From the NCBI RefSeq assembly GCF_003997495.1, contig NZ_RZRU01000009.1, forward strand, positions 124,001 through 188,000: a stretch of DNA of 64,000 bases, read 5' to 3'. Below are positions 19,799-29,254 of this stretch, in pieces. How positions within the stretch are numbered: position 1 is the first letter of the stretch; each line of letters begins with the position of its first letter. The notes beneath the pieces are model-generated. The model worked only from the letters and a program-made list of their open reading frames with translations. It made no database searches and had not been told where the DNA came from. The DNA comes from Mesorhizobium sp. M7A.F.Ca.US.008.03.1.1. Lineage in GTDB: Bacteria > Pseudomonadota > Alphaproteobacteria > Rhizobiales > Rhizobiaceae. A program made the position numbers and the translations under genes.

Positions 19799-21781
19799 AT
19801 GCAAAGTGAGGACAGCAGCGCTGCAAATAGAATCTCACTCTTCGGCGGTTTCCGGATTGAAAATGAAACGGCCGGTCCGCTTCGGCTGACCGGGAAACGA
19901 GGGCCGGCAATCATCGCCTATCTGGCCCGATGTCCGGGCATGGCGGCGACGCGGGAGAGGCTGGCTGACCTCCTATGGGGCGACAGCGACGGCGAACATT
20001 CTCGCAACAGCCTTCGGCAAGCCCTCAGTGTCCTGCGCCAGGATCTGGCGCGAGAGGGGGTGGACCTCATCCATTCCAGCGGGGAGTTGATCGCCCTGAG
20101 GCCAGAGGCGGTTCAAGTCGACGTGGAGAAGTTCGAAACGGGTCTCTCGGCCCGTTCCGCTCAGGACCTCGCGAAGGCCTTGGCGAACTACACCGGGCCC
20201 TTCCTCGACGGGCTTTATCTGGGAAGCAATGCGTTCGATGACTGGATCACATCGGAACGCGACAGGCTGCTCGGCCGCGCGCTTGAGTCCTTCGAAAAAC
20301 TGGCCCGTCTCGTCGACCCCGATGCCGGGCTGATCCTGGCCGATCGTATTCTGGCCATGGAACCGACTCGAGAAGAATCCTATCGGCTCAAGATGGAATT
20401 GCTGCTCGCATGTGGCCAACGCGACAGGGCAATCAGGACATACGAAGCTTGCAGAAGCATGCTGAAGAAGGAGTTCGGCGTCGAAGCCGGCCCTGAAACG
20501 CGGGCGCTTTGGCAATCTCTGTTGCTTGCCGCCGACGACGCCTCAAATATGCAGTCGACAAGTGGTGTTCCGGCCAGCCAGCGCCTTGGGCGTCCGTCCA
20601 TCAGCGTTGCCGACTTCGTCAATCTGACCGGAAAGCAGGGCGACGACTTTTTCGCCAAGGGACTTGTTCAGGACATCACGACGGCTCTCTCCGAAGTGGC
20701 CGACTATGTCGTGCTCGCCGCGCTTCCGCCCGAGAAGAGCGGCCCAGGCGAAGAAATCAAGACGCCGGGGATACTCCGGGCGCGATATATGCTCAGCGGC
20801 AGCGTCCAGAGATCCGGCAATGGGCTGAGGGTGAATGTCCAACTCGTTGATGCCGCCGGCGGCCACCACGTCTGGGCCCAGAAGTTCGACGGCCACTCCG
20901 AGAACGCGCTCGAATTCCAGGACAGGATCGCGCAGTCTGTTGTTCTTGCCGTGATCCTCGAACTTCAACTGACCAACTGGAAGGTTCGAGACAAAAGCCC
21001 TCCGGGTACCCCTGAAGTGCGCAGGCTGGTGAACGAAGCCCTCATGAAATATTTTGAGATGACTCGGGACTCGCTTTTGGTCGGGATAGAGCTTGCCGAG
21101 AGGGCTTTCTCGATAGGTCCCGATAATGCCCGTGCAAAGCGGACGCTCTCGATCATAATATCCATGGGCGTAGCGTTTGGCGCGCTGCCTCGGGAGAGTG
21201 GGGTGATCGAGCGTGCGGTCGAGCTTGCGGAAGCCGCGGTGCGGGCGGTGCCGGACGATGAAATTGCCCGATGTATCTTGTCGTTCGCTCTCGAAAGTTG
21301 CGGTCGTATCGACGAAGCGATCGCCGAATGCCGTCACGCGATCAGCCTCAACCCAAGCTACCCGACTGGCCACGGCGATATTTCGATGCTCTTTGCGTTG
21401 CGCGGACAGGTCGACGAAGCGGTGCGCGAGGCCAACGAAGCAATCCGGCTCGGAACGCACGATGTCATCGACTTCTGGCGCCACCACGGCCTGGTTGTGG
21501 CGCTCTTCGCTGGCGGAGACAACCAGCGGGCGCTCGAAGCCGCCCGCAAAGTGGTCAGGACAAAGCCGGGCTTCGTTCGCGGCGCCCTTTATTGGGCCGC
21601 GACCGCGTCGGCCACCGGAAACAACGAAGAAGCGTCCCGGGCCATCCACCATTGCCTGTCACAACTTCCGCATCTCAATCTGAGCAATGTCTGCCCTGGC
21701 TTTGTGCCGCGCTATGTGAAGGATCATCACCATTCCCGGTTCCTTGAGATGCTGTCGAGGGCTGGCCTTCCCAGTTCCTAG
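19799..21781 (+). CDS. BTAD-domain transcriptional regulator with TolB-like and TPR regions
   Basis: 660 residues in three parts. Residues about 10-100 resemble an OmpR/SARP-type winged helix (ISLFGGFRIE, LLWGDSDGEHSRNSLRQALS); 100-250 is a bacterial transcriptional activation domain (GPFLDGLYL, LKMELLLACGQRDRAIRTYE, LKKEFGVEAGPETRAL). Residues about 270-400 hold the TolB/FlgO-like segment common in adenylate-cyclase-associated regulators (FFAKGLVQDITTALS, YMLSGSVQRSGNGLRVNVQL). TPR-like repeats fill the rest (GRIDEAIAECRHAISLNPSY). No cyclase domain is present. The target genes are unknown. Confidence 0.85.
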   Translation: MQSEDSSAANRISLFGGFRIENETAGPLRLTGKRGPAIIAYLARCPGMAATRERLADLLWGDSDGEHSRNSLRQALSVLRQDLAREGVDLIHSSGELIALRPEAVQVDVEKFETGLSARSAQDLAKALANYTGPFLDGLYLGSNAFDDWITSERDRLLGRALESFEKLARLVDPDAGLILADRILAMEPTREESYRLKMELLLACGQRDRAIRTYEACRSMLKKEFGVEAGPETRALWQSLLLAADDASNMQSTSGVPASQRLGRPSISVADFVNLTGKQGDDFFAKGLVQDITTALSEVADYVVLAALPPEKSGPGEEIKTPGILRARYMLSGSVQRSGNGLRVNVQLVDAAGGHHVWAQKFDGHSENALEFQDRIAQSVVLAVILELQLTNWKVRDKSPPGTPEVRRLVNEALMKYFEMTRDSLLVGIELAERAFSIGPDNARAKRTLSIIISMGVAFGALPRESGVIERAVELAEAAVRAVPDDEIARCILSFALESCGRIDEAIAECRHAISLNPSYPTGHGDISMLFALRGQVDEAVREANEAIRLGTHDVIDFWRHHGLVVALFAGGDNQRALEAARKVVRTKPGFVRGALYWAATASATGNNEEASRAIHHCLSQLPHLNLSNVCPGFVPRYVKDHHHSRFLEMLSRAGLPSS

Positions 21782-22533
21782 CCACTCATCGGCGCAGACA
21801 CCGTCATACGAAGCTGGAGGGTTCCGTCCTCCGCCCAGGCATCGAAAGCAGATGACACTTTGGCAATTCCGGCCCGGTCGACCTATACGCTACCCTGCGA
21901 TTGAGGTATTCGGCGCCGCACGCCGTCGCGCCGGCCAGGTCATCCGCCGATTTGCGGCGGCGGCCTATCATGGCACACGGTAGAGTCCGTACGACGCGAT
22001 TCAACCTATTGAAGTTATGAAAATGCAAGATTATCAAAGGTTTAGGATAGCCATAGCCCCGATGATGGATGGGGAAGATACTTCAATATAATCAGCTAGT
22101 TACGAGATGGCGTGTGCAAAAATCGCACACGAAAGTTCTGCTTCTCTTCTTTTTTCGTTCCCACGACGGAGCCGCCGACAGCCCTTTTCGGACACGCTTC
22201 TGCCGACGATATTGACCGCTCAAATGCGGATGTTCGCTGGGATATCCGTGAGCTCATTGTCCGCGCGGCATCCAATTTGCCTCGGGTGCTTGGAAGCTTT
22301 CCGAACTTCCTGCCTTGCGCCTCCATACGAATTGCGCGCGTTTATGACAGAAGTTGGGATGCATGGGTTGGCACTGGCGCAAACTTGATCGAGACACTCA
22401 TCTGGGTTCGAGTCGGTAGAGCGCTCAATCAATCAAGCGCGTTCGGCGGCAATCGGTTGCTGTCAACGCGACCATGTCTATTGGTTGCACCTAACCCGGA
22501 TTTCAAGGTCACGGCGCTCCTTCTTCGCCCCGA
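21782..22533. other. 752-bp stretch without a convincing gene
   Basis: A + strand frame opening at GTG 22112 stays open for 141 codons to 22537, but it has no ribosome-binding site, no recognisable motif and only moderate codon bias, so I do not call it. The AT-rich part at 22000-22100 may hold promoter elements. A 7-bp inverted repeat is described separately. Confidence 0.5.
22111..22131. repeat. Inverted repeat, possible terminator
   Basis: CGTGTGC (22111-22117) and GCACACG (22125-22131) flank AAAAATC; a T-rich run (TTCTCTTCTTTTTTCG) begins 14 bp later on the + strand. It could end + strand transcripts, but it lies 330 bp beyond the regulator stop. Confidence 0.4.
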
Positions 22534-23925
22534 CTAGCCGGGAGTGGCAATAAGAATGTGGCAGGAAATTCCGGAAGGTAGCGGGTCAATTTGCGCGCTA
22601 CCAAACTCTACAGGCAACACATCCAGGATCAGTCTCAAGCCAAACCCTCGGCCGAGCTTCGGAGGAACAGGGGGGCCGCCGCTCTCCTGCCAATGGACCT
22701 CGAGCCCCCTGGCCGTGGTCTCCCATCGGATACCGACCCTTCCTTCCGCGTTGGAAAGTGCGCCGAACTTGGCAGCATTGGTGCAAAGCTCGTTGAAGAC
22801 GAGCGCTAGCGGCACATTCATGCGCGCCGGCAGCTTGATGTCCTCGCCGCGAAGGTCGAATCTGTTCGGGGACTGGAAGGGTTCCGCCACACCGACGATC
22901 AGGTCAGTCAGGCTAAAGGGTTCTCCCTGTTGAGCAACAGCCAGATCAGTCGCCTTGGCCAACGCAGCGAGTCTGCCCAGAAACCCGTTCAGCGCGGTTG
23001 GATTGGCAGCTCCTCGTCCGAACGACTGGGTTGCAAGCGCCTGGATGACGCTGAGCGAATTCTTCACACGATGATGGACCTCGCGCAGCAGCAAGTGCTT
23101 CTGTTCGTCGCCGCGCTTGCGCTCGTCGATATCCATCAAGACGCCGATAATCCGCTGCGGCTCGCCAGCAGGAGAATGTTGCACCTCTGCCCGAAGCAGT
23201 CTCCAGCGCAATGAACCATCGGGAAATCGGCAACGGAATTCTGCCTCAAAGTACGGATCAGCGACGTCGGCTGCGCGGCTTCGGATTTCCATGATCCTCT
23301 CAAGGTCGCCTGGAGCCAGCAAGGTCCGAAGCTCGGCAACGGTCGGACATGCATCCTCCGCCAGGCCGAACATACGGTTGAGCTCTGGGGTGACCATCAA
23401 GCGGTCCGCCGGCACATCCAGTTCCCACACCGCCATTCTGGCGGCATCTATGGCCAGTCGTTGTCTCAGTTCAGCCTCTCGCAGCGCATTCTCCGCCTGC
23501 TTGCGAGCGGTGATGTCCTCGATGGTGCCGAGGAAGCGCACCGCTTTCACGGTGTCGCCGCTGCGTTGAAACACCACCTCTCCGTAGGCCAGAGCCCAAC
23601 GGATTTCGCCTGTGTCGGCCCGCACGAGACGATATTCGTAGGGCTCGTTGTTCCTAATCTCAGGGTCCAGCGCCATGCGGGCCTGTTCGCTGGTGACAGG
23701 TAAATCAGCTGGGTGGGTGACGGCGCGAACCTTCTCGATGGTAATCGATTCGTCCGGCGAAAACCCGCAAATCACCCGAGCCCGGGGCGAGTAGCTCATC
23801 TCGTTGGTTTCGAGGTTCCAGTCCCAAATGCCTAGGGGGGCGGCGCGGAGAGCCAGCCTGAGCTTTAGATTATCATCGCGGAACTTATCAATCGGCCGAC
23901 GCACGGTTCCCCCAAGACAGACCAA
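22534..23925 (-). CDS. PAS-PAS HWE-family sensor histidine kinase
   Basis: Up to 463 residues with no membrane segment, so cytosolic. Two PAS folds are visible: the first around GIWDWNLETNEMSYSPRARV, with its PAC end at VRFLGTIEDITARKQAE; the second around AVWELDVPADRLMVT, ending IIGVLMDIDERKRGD. The HWE kinase core follows: LLREVHHRVKNSLSVIQALA (phospho-acceptor His), NELCTNAAKFGALS (N box) and the WQESGG element that gives the family its name. The start is uncertain; TTG 23925 or GTG 23904 are options. It is encoded 30 bp behind a stand-alone receiver. Confidence 0.88.
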   Translation of the reverse strand: MVCLGGTVRRPIDKFRDDNLKLRLALRAAPLGIWDWNLETNEMSYSPRARVICGFSPDESITIEKVRAVTHPADLPVTSEQARMALDPEIRNNEPYEYRLVRADTGEIRWALAYGEVVFQRSGDTVKAVRFLGTIEDITARKQAENALREAELRQRLAIDAARMAVWELDVPADRLMVTPELNRMFGLAEDACPTVAELRTLLAPGDLERIMEIRSRAADVADPYFEAEFRCRFPDGSLRWRLLRAEVQHSPAGEPQRIIGVLMDIDERKRGDEQKHLLLREVHHRVKNSLSVIQALATQSFGRGAANPTALNGFLGRLAALAKATDLAVAQQGEPFSLTDLIVGVAEPFQSPNRFDLRGEDIKLPARMNVPLALVFNELCTNAAKFGALSNAEGRVGIRWETTARGLEVHWQESGGPPVPPKLGRGFGLRLILDVLPVEFGSAQIDPLPSGISCHILIATPG

Positions 23926-23955
23926 GACTACGCGATGTTGGTCTCGTTCCGAAAC

Positions 23956-24342
23956 TCATGCTGACGGGCTCCCTGATCCTTGGGGTCCCGACAGGGCGGA
24001 ATGCAACGAGTTGGCCAGTTTCTCCTTGGAGTAGGGCTTGTCGATGATCGGAGCACCTTTGGCGAAGTCAGCGGCGCCATGACCGTAGCCCGTGGCACAT
24101 ACCATCGGGATGCGCCGTTCTCTCAGGGCGTCTGCCACGCGGTGGCTCAACTCCCCGCGAATGTTCACGTCGAGCACGGCCGCGTCGATATTATGGGTCG
24201 AAATCAGGTCCAAAGCGGCGTCGATTGACGTGGCCGGACCAATGACCTCTACCCCAAGGTCGTTGAGAAAATCGTTGGCCATCATGGCAATCAGGGATTC
24301 ATCTTCAACCAGGAGGACGCGTCTGCCCAACAGTGTCGTCAT
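23956..24342 (-). CDS. Single-domain response regulator (receiver only)
   Basis: 128 residues consisting of one REC domain: acidic pocket VEDES, phospho-acceptor Asp in DAAVLDVNIRGE, conserved Thr/Ser position at CATGYG and Lys in IDKPYS. There is no output domain, which is typical of partners of HWE kinases acting in phosphorelays or protein-protein control. Its ATG overlaps the stop of the upstream kinase gene (ATGA) and the second kinase follows after 30 bp. Confidence 0.92.
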   Translation of the reverse strand: MTTLLGRRVLLVEDESLIAMMANDFLNDLGVEVIGPATSIDAALDLISTHNIDAAVLDVNIRGELSHRVADALRERRIPMVCATGYGHGAADFAKGAPIIDKPYSKEKLANSLHSALSGPQGSGSPSA

Positions 24343-26234
24343 TGTGCGAGTATCCCCTCCTGCAGCGGAGCATCAATTTTACAAACAAGCCCTTGGGGCT
24401 GAAACTCCATTGCGACTTCTGCCTCCAAATCGGCCGCCAGGCCTCCCACAATCAGCCGCGAGCCAAACCCCCGCTGTGATGGAGCCGACACCGCGGGACC
24501 GCCCAACTCGCTCCAAATTAGCTTCAGCCGGGGCTTGGGATTTTCGGTGCGAGCCCACTCGACCGAAACTTTGCCGGCATCGTTGGAAAGGGCACCGTAC
24601 TTAACTGCGTTGGTCAGCAGCTCATGAAGTGCTAGTGCGACGGAAAGGGCCTGGTTCGGCTGCAAACGAATGGCTGGCCCGCTCGTTGTGACCCGGTTGG
24701 CAAACGTGCCTCGGATCTGGAGACTGTCGGAAACCAGTTGGTCCAAGGATGCATGCTCCCAGCTGGTCTGGGTCAGGATGTTGTGCGCGGCAGAGAGGGC
24801 CATGAGGCGACCCTCAAAGGCGGCATGAGCCTCGGTTGCAGCAGTTCCCCTGAAGGTCTGATGGGCGATTCCCTGGACCACCGCCAGCGTGTTCTTCACA
24901 CGATGGTTGAGTTCAGCCATCAGCAGGTCTCGCTGGGTCTCTGACCGTTTTCGCTCGCTGATGTCGACGATCGAGGCGAGTGTCATCAAGCCTTCGCTCG
25001 TCTGGATCGGGCTTATTCCAATCTCAACCGGCACTTCGCTTCCGTCCTTGCGCCGGGCATACAGGTCTCTACCCGCACCCATCGGTCGCGCCAGAGGGCG
25101 CTTTCCATACTTGCCGCGGAACAGAGGATGAGAACTACGAAACTGCTCGGGTACCAACATTTCGATGCCGTGGCCTATCATCTCCTCCCGCTTATAGCCA
25201 AATACGGCTTCGGCATGCAGATTGACGAGGATAATCCGGCCGTTCCCATCGGTCATGACCATGCCGCTGGGGGCTGCCTCCACGGCCGACCGAAATCGCT
25301 CCTCGCTGTGGCGTAGTGCTGCTTCCGCCTGTTCGCTTTCCGTCACGTCGACATTCACCCCAATTAATCCGCGAAATTGGGCCTTGGCGGAAAAATGGGG
25401 GCGAGCGACGGTGAGCAGAGTGCGGTACTGGCCCTTGCGGTTCTTGTAGCGACCCTGGACGGTGACACTCGACTTTGTCGTCAGCGCTTCCATCATCCGG
25501 GCTCCGATATCGGCAGCGTCGTCCGGATGGATGGTCGGGTGCCAACTGAAGGTCGGGATCTCCTCGCTCGTGACACCCCAGAACTCGCGCAGCATGCTGT
25601 TCAAATTCGTGCATTTACCTGATGCGTCACACGTCCAGATCATGACCGGCGCATGTTCGGACATCAGGCGGAACTGTTGTTCGGATGCTCGCAACTCATC
25701 TTCGGTAAGTTTGCGGGCCTCTTCCGCCCTGGTCCGCTCAAGATAGAATCCGATCTGCCGGGCGATCGTCATCGCAAGATCAAGCTCGTGGCTGGCAAAG
25801 GAGTGCTTCTGGTCGTAGTAGGTCATGAACTTGCCCACCACTTCGCCTTGCGCCATCAACGGAATGAACGCCAAACCGACGATGCCTTCGCTGGCAATCC
25901 TGTCTTTGACGCTGGCCGGTTCAGAGGTCTCTGCGATGTCCGTTACAAGGATCGGCTCCGCATTGCGTTCGCCCGCTTTCCAAGGCGAATGTCCCGCCAG
26001 CGCGTGTCGGTAGGAATCGGATAGGCCACGCCACGCCACGAAGCGCATTACCCCTGCGTCGTCGAAAAGCAACATGGACGCCCTTCGACACCCGAGCCCA
26101 TCGCGGATGGCATCCAGGCCAGCCTCGAAAGCTTCGTGATTAGATCTTGCCCGATACAGGCGGTCTGTCAGCACGTAAAGCGCGCTGAGTTCATCCACCC
26201 GTTCCGTGAGTTTCTCGCCCCCCGGTATCTGCAT
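24339..26234 (-). CDS. GAF-PAS-PAS HWE-family sensor histidine kinase
   Basis: 631 residues with a strong AGGAGGGGAGG site before ATG 26234. A GAF domain spans about residues 20-170 (CRRASMLLFDDAGVMRFVAW), PAS domains lie at about 180-300 (APVMIWTCDASGKCTNLN) and 305-425 (APSGMVMTDGNGRIILVN), and the HWE core starts at LLMAELNHRVKNTLAVVQGI, with HELLTNAVKYGALS and LIWSELGGP. No membrane segment is seen. It is first in a three-gene kinase/receiver/kinase cluster. The signals are unknown. Confidence 0.92.
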   Translation of the reverse strand: MQIPGGEKLTERVDELSALYVLTDRLYRARSNHEAFEAGLDAIRDGLGCRRASMLLFDDAGVMRFVAWRGLSDSYRHALAGHSPWKAGERNAEPILVTDIAETSEPASVKDRIASEGIVGLAFIPLMAQGEVVGKFMTYYDQKHSFASHELDLAMTIARQIGFYLERTRAEEARKLTEDELRASEQQFRLMSEHAPVMIWTCDASGKCTNLNSMLREFWGVTSEEIPTFSWHPTIHPDDAADIGARMMEALTTKSSVTVQGRYKNRKGQYRTLLTVARPHFSAKAQFRGLIGVNVDVTESEQAEAALRHSEERFRSAVEAAPSGMVMTDGNGRIILVNLHAEAVFGYKREEMIGHGIEMLVPEQFRSSHPLFRGKYGKRPLARPMGAGRDLYARRKDGSEVPVEIGISPIQTSEGLMTLASIVDISERKRSETQRDLLMAELNHRVKNTLAVVQGIAHQTFRGTAATEAHAAFEGRLMALSAAHNILTQTSWEHASLDQLVSDSLQIRGTFANRVTTSGPAIRLQPNQALSVALALHELLTNAVKYGALSNDAGKVSVEWARTENPKPRLKLIWSELGGPAVSAPSQRGFGSRLIVGGLAADLEAEVAMEFQPQGLVCKIDAPLQEGILAQ

Positions 26235-26569
26235 CGCCTCCCCTCCTTGGCGAACAAATTAGCACGACGGCATATAACGAAGACGATCCATCTTGGTTCC
26301 AGTTCGCAAATATGTGGCCGCTTGGCCCATTCAACGCAATAATCCGCACAGGGGCTTAAGCTACGCTGACGGTCAGATCATAAGGCAAGCGTTGCATTAC
26401 CGGGGCGGACCGTTGTCCGGCCAAGTCCGGAGGGGCTAGATGACCTGCATTGCGAGCAACCGCTACCAAGGCCTAGCGCCTGCATTTATACCAGCGCGGA
26501 CAGCTTAATCGGGTTAACTCATGTCTCGTCCGACGCTAGGCTCGCATCTTGGTGCGCGTTCACCCGGGA
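26235..26569. other. Gene-free promoter region
   Basis: No open frame with coding character. It must carry the promoter of the kinase cluster reading left; I see no clear sigma-70 or ECF-type element I would defend. Confidence 0.4.
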
Positions 26570-26947
26570 TCAGGTCAACTCATAATAAAAGTCGCAGATC
26601 AAATCCGCGACCTTCACAGCTTCAAAATCCGTCATGTTGGCGGCCGTCTCGATAGCGACCGTTTCCATATTGTCGTGGTCGTCGGCAAGAAGATCCAAGA
26701 TCTTGGTGAACTTGATCTTGAGCTCACGGTCACCGTCGAATTCATCGAGAGTGACGTGCAATATGTTCGCATTTGCATCGATCAATCTTGTCTGAATAGG
26801 GTCCGCCGAGGACGGCCGAAAGGCTGCGGAGATCGCCACTCTGAGCGCCTTGTCTGCCATCAGGGGCATCTCGGCTCGCTCGACATAGTGACTGGCGTTG
26901 CCAAGCTCGGGGTCTGCATCGCGACGGCGGGCGATTTCCGGGACCAT
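26570..26947 (-). CDS. Hypothetical protein
   Basis: Up to 125 residues, acidic, with no membrane segment. Third codon positions are mostly G/C, which supports real coding on this strand. The conserved-looking part starts at an internal Met (MADKALRVAISAAFRPSS) and ends VKVADLICDFYYELT. I do not recognise a family, and the start could be at the internal Met. It is flanked by non-coding DNA, so context gives no clue. Confidence 0.45.
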   Translation of the reverse strand: MVPEIARRRDADPELGNASHYVERAEMPLMADKALRVAISAAFRPSSADPIQTRLIDANANILHVTLDEFDGDRELKIKFTKILDLLADDHDNMETVAIETAANMTDFEAVKVADLICDFYYELT

Positions 26948-27087
26948 CCGAAAGTCGCCGACGGGCGTCCGAGCTGCTCGTCAAGGTCTTCGGGACCGAA
27001 ATGCTGTCAGGCGCCCTGTAGGTCCGCGCAAGTTGCGCGAGCCGCGTCAGGATACCGGCTCTTCACAAACCGATGTCGGTTCCCAAT

Positions 27088-27408
27088 TCATTGTATGTGG
27101 ACGACGACGTAACGTCCGCCGTACGACTGATAATAGGCGCCGCCACAGTGCCACAGCACGGCGCCATTGACCGAGGTCTTCACACAGGCCGCGGGCAGCC
27201 TGCTCACGTAGACAGTCGAACGGCGGATCGTTCGGCGTGTGGTCCGCCTCGCGACGCCTGCGACGCTGCCCGGCGTGAGTGGATGGCCCACTCTCGCATG
27301 CGCGTAACCGACGAAGGAGGTGGACGGCGCAATCGGATCGAGCAGACCGGCAAACATTATTACGACGATCCCGGCGGCGCCGGTCAACTTCAAGCTAAGT
27401 CTAGTCAT
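27088..27408 (-). CDS. Small exported hypothetical protein
   Basis: 106 residues from ATG 27408, which is preceded by GAGAGGA at good spacing. A signal peptide (LKLTGAAGIVVIMFAGLLD) is followed by an Arg/Thr-rich patch (ARRTTRRTIRRSTVYVSR) and a C-terminal module with two Cys and many aromatics (PAACVKTSVNG, LWHCGGAYYQSYGGRYVVV). I recall similar small secreted proteins in Mesorhizobium and relatives, without known function. The two Cys may form a disulfide in the periplasm. Confidence 0.7.
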   Translation of the reverse strand: MTRLSLKLTGAAGIVVIMFAGLLDPIAPSTSFVGYAHARVGHPLTPGSVAGVARRTTRRTIRRSTVYVSRLPAACVKTSVNGAVLWHCGGAYYQSYGGRYVVVHIQ

Positions 27409-27697
27409 TGTCCGTCCTCTCAAGAAAATCTAGCAATTGCGTCCGTGTGGAATCCGCAATCCATGCGGTCAGGCGCACGAGGCAAGTCTGCGCCGAATCC
27501 GAGTTGAAGCATTCGCAACTCCCTCGACCCCACGCGAGCCAGAGGCAGCGCTCTTTCAACTATTTAGAAGATACTAATTCTAGCACGCAGCTGCTATCCG
27601 AATTGCGCAAATCCGATTGAGGTGATCAGCCCATGATGCAATTCCTCGGCGTCACAATGCCGGGATTCCATGTCATTCGGCGGTTTTCGCGCGCCGG

Positions 27698-28672
27698 TCA
27701 TGATGGCCGGGCACGATGGATCGTTTCCTTGGGAGACTCTCCAAAGAGTGAGCGATAGCTCGCTGCGAAACGCCCAAGGTGGGTGATCCCTACCTCCATG
27801 GCCACCCTTGTGACGCTTAAGCCGCTTGCGCGCGCAGTGGTCAGTTGCCGCCTGGCTTCATTGAGGCGGAGCGCTCTGATGAATTCGAGCGGACTTACCC
27901 CGAAGGTGGCCCGAAAGGCATACTCCATTTGTCTGCGGCTAACGCCGATTTCCTTGCATAGCCGAACGATTGGGATTTCTTCCTGAATGTGGGCGTGAAT
28001 GAAATCTTCGGCAGCCCGGGCTTGGCGAAGATGCCGACCTACGGACTGAGTTATTCCAGGCTCATGACGGTCCGAGACCGCACGAGCGTCAGCCAGTGCT
28101 CCCAGATATTCGACGAGCATGAGCGGAGGGTGCTCTAGTTGAATCGGATCGGTTGAAGCTGCCGCGAAACAGTCTGCCATTGGCTCGATCTGATTCCGGA
28201 TGGCTTGTGCATGGCTGGTCGCGAGCCGAACGGCGCTGGGGTGATCGGCCGCCTGCTCCTCGATCATTCCCGTGGAAAGCGCCTGGATTTCCGCCCAGAT
28301 GGCAGTCGGAACAACGGCGGCCGCATAGCGGAGTCCGGGCTGAATGGTTGCCGTCACTGTCGTGCCGGCGGGGATCGTCACGACCATGTCGTCCTTGAGC
28401 GGAATGCCGCAGATTGTCGACCCGCAGGCCCGCTGGACTGACACAAGGGCGATGGAACTCGGACTGAAATCGCCAACGGCGCGGAAGGCGCAATGAAATT
28501 CGGGTAGGTCAAGCGCCCATTTGCCCGGGGACTGGATTTGCCGGATTCGCGACGGAAGCCAGCCCGACGAAAGCCGGTCCACCTTCACGGGCAGACCGGA
28601 GGCGGCGCTGGTAAGCTCGTCAGGGCCAAGCTCCACGTCCCTGTACGAAGGCAATGATGGCCGTTTTGTCAA
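27698..28672 (-). CDS. AraC-family transcriptional regulator
   Basis: 324 residues if translation starts at TTG 28672, which has AAAGGA eight bases upstream. I prefer this start because the same AAAGGA-N8-TTG layout is kept in the decayed copy at 29194, and because the upstream FixK-like box would place the transcript start near 28704, inside any longer frame. The N-terminal half is a cupin-like sensor region (YRDVELGPDELTSAASG, DDMVVTIPAGTTVTATIQPG). The C-terminal AraC HTH pair includes IPIVRLCKEIGVSRRQMEYA and the signature GITHLGRFAASYRSLFGESP. The effector is unknown. Confidence 0.85.
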   Translation of the reverse strand: MTKRPSLPSYRDVELGPDELTSAASGLPVKVDRLSSGWLPSRIRQIQSPGKWALDLPEFHCAFRAVGDFSPSSIALVSVQRACGSTICGIPLKDDMVVTIPAGTTVTATIQPGLRYAAAVVPTAIWAEIQALSTGMIEEQAADHPSAVRLATSHAQAIRNQIEPMADCFAAASTDPIQLEHPPLMLVEYLGALADARAVSDRHEPGITQSVGRHLRQARAAEDFIHAHIQEEIPIVRLCKEIGVSRRQMEYAFRATFGVSPLEFIRALRLNEARRQLTTARASGLSVTRVAMEVGITHLGRFAASYRSLFGESPKETIHRARPS

Positions 28673-28738
28673 AAGATAAGTCCTTTGCGCAAAGTGGATA
28701 GCGTAGCGGACACATAAGCTATAGCTCATAGAAAAAAA

Positions 28739-28752
28739 TTGCGCTCGATCAA
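28739..28752 (-). promoter_or_regulatory. FixK/FNR-type box before the araC-like gene
   Basis: TTGCGCTCGATCAA fits TTG(A/C)-N6-(T/G)CAA. Its centre is 73 bp before TTG 28672, predicting a 32-nt leader if activation is from -41.5. Confidence 0.5.
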
Positions 28753-28987
28753 ATTGGCGAAGGCCGGCGGACGGCTGGTGGGAGATTATCGACTCGGAAG
28801 TCTCGGACGGCTGATGGCGGGCTGCCTCAACAGCATGCCGGCGTCGATCAAGGCCGAGCTTGTCAAACGCGGCGTCGCGGCAGCGCGGCTTGACGCCGAT
28901 GGCCAGGGTGAGAACACCCCAAGGGTGGCATGACACACTCGAAGGCCGATCCATCAATCGCCGGGTTGAGCTTGTCCGCACGGGTCG

Positions 28988-29194
28988 CTAGCGCCAAATG
29001 GTCCGGGCGCCAGTTCCTGACCGGTGCAAGAAGGTGCGGCAGTTACCGGTGGACTGGAGTTGCCGGATGCGCGACGCCCCCAGTGGGCCGAAAAGCCTGT
29101 CAACCTTGACCAGCATTCCAGAAGCTGCGCTGGCAAGCTCGTCTGGGCTGAGCCGCACGTCCCTTTGCGAGGGCGATGAAGGCCATTAGGTCAA
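28988..29194 (-). pseudogene. Decayed 5' copy of the araC-like gene
   Basis: Reading from TTG 29194, codons align one for one with the first 45 codons of the intact gene (RDVRLSPDELASAASG versus RDVELGPDELTSAASG; KVDRL; SRIRQLQS versus SRIRQIQS). The third codon is TAA, so the fragment cannot be translated from the original start. Similarity fades near 29045 and the frame stops at 28988. The AAAGGA ribosome-binding site and the upstream FixK-like box are also conserved. It represents a partial tandem duplication or the remnant of a second regulator gene. Confidence 0.75.
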
Positions 29195-29254
29195 AATGCG
29201 TCCTTTGCGCAAAGTGGATAGCAGGACGATTGTATAGGTATATCTTATCGCAAA

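Noticed and set aside
22385..22470. tRNA-like motifs (GGTTCGAGTC next to GGTAGAGCGC)
   Set aside because: The T-loop-like and D-arm-like strings are in the wrong order and adjacent; no cloverleaf can be drawn.
22112..22537. 141-codon + strand open frame
   Set aside because: No ribosome-binding site, no domain, moderate codon bias and overlap with the kinase stop; more likely a chance frame.
28739..28933. 64-codon + strand frame between the intact and decayed araC copies
   Set aside because: G/C-rich third positions are suggestive, but its TTG start is the FixK-type box itself and there is no ribosome-binding site or recognisable family.
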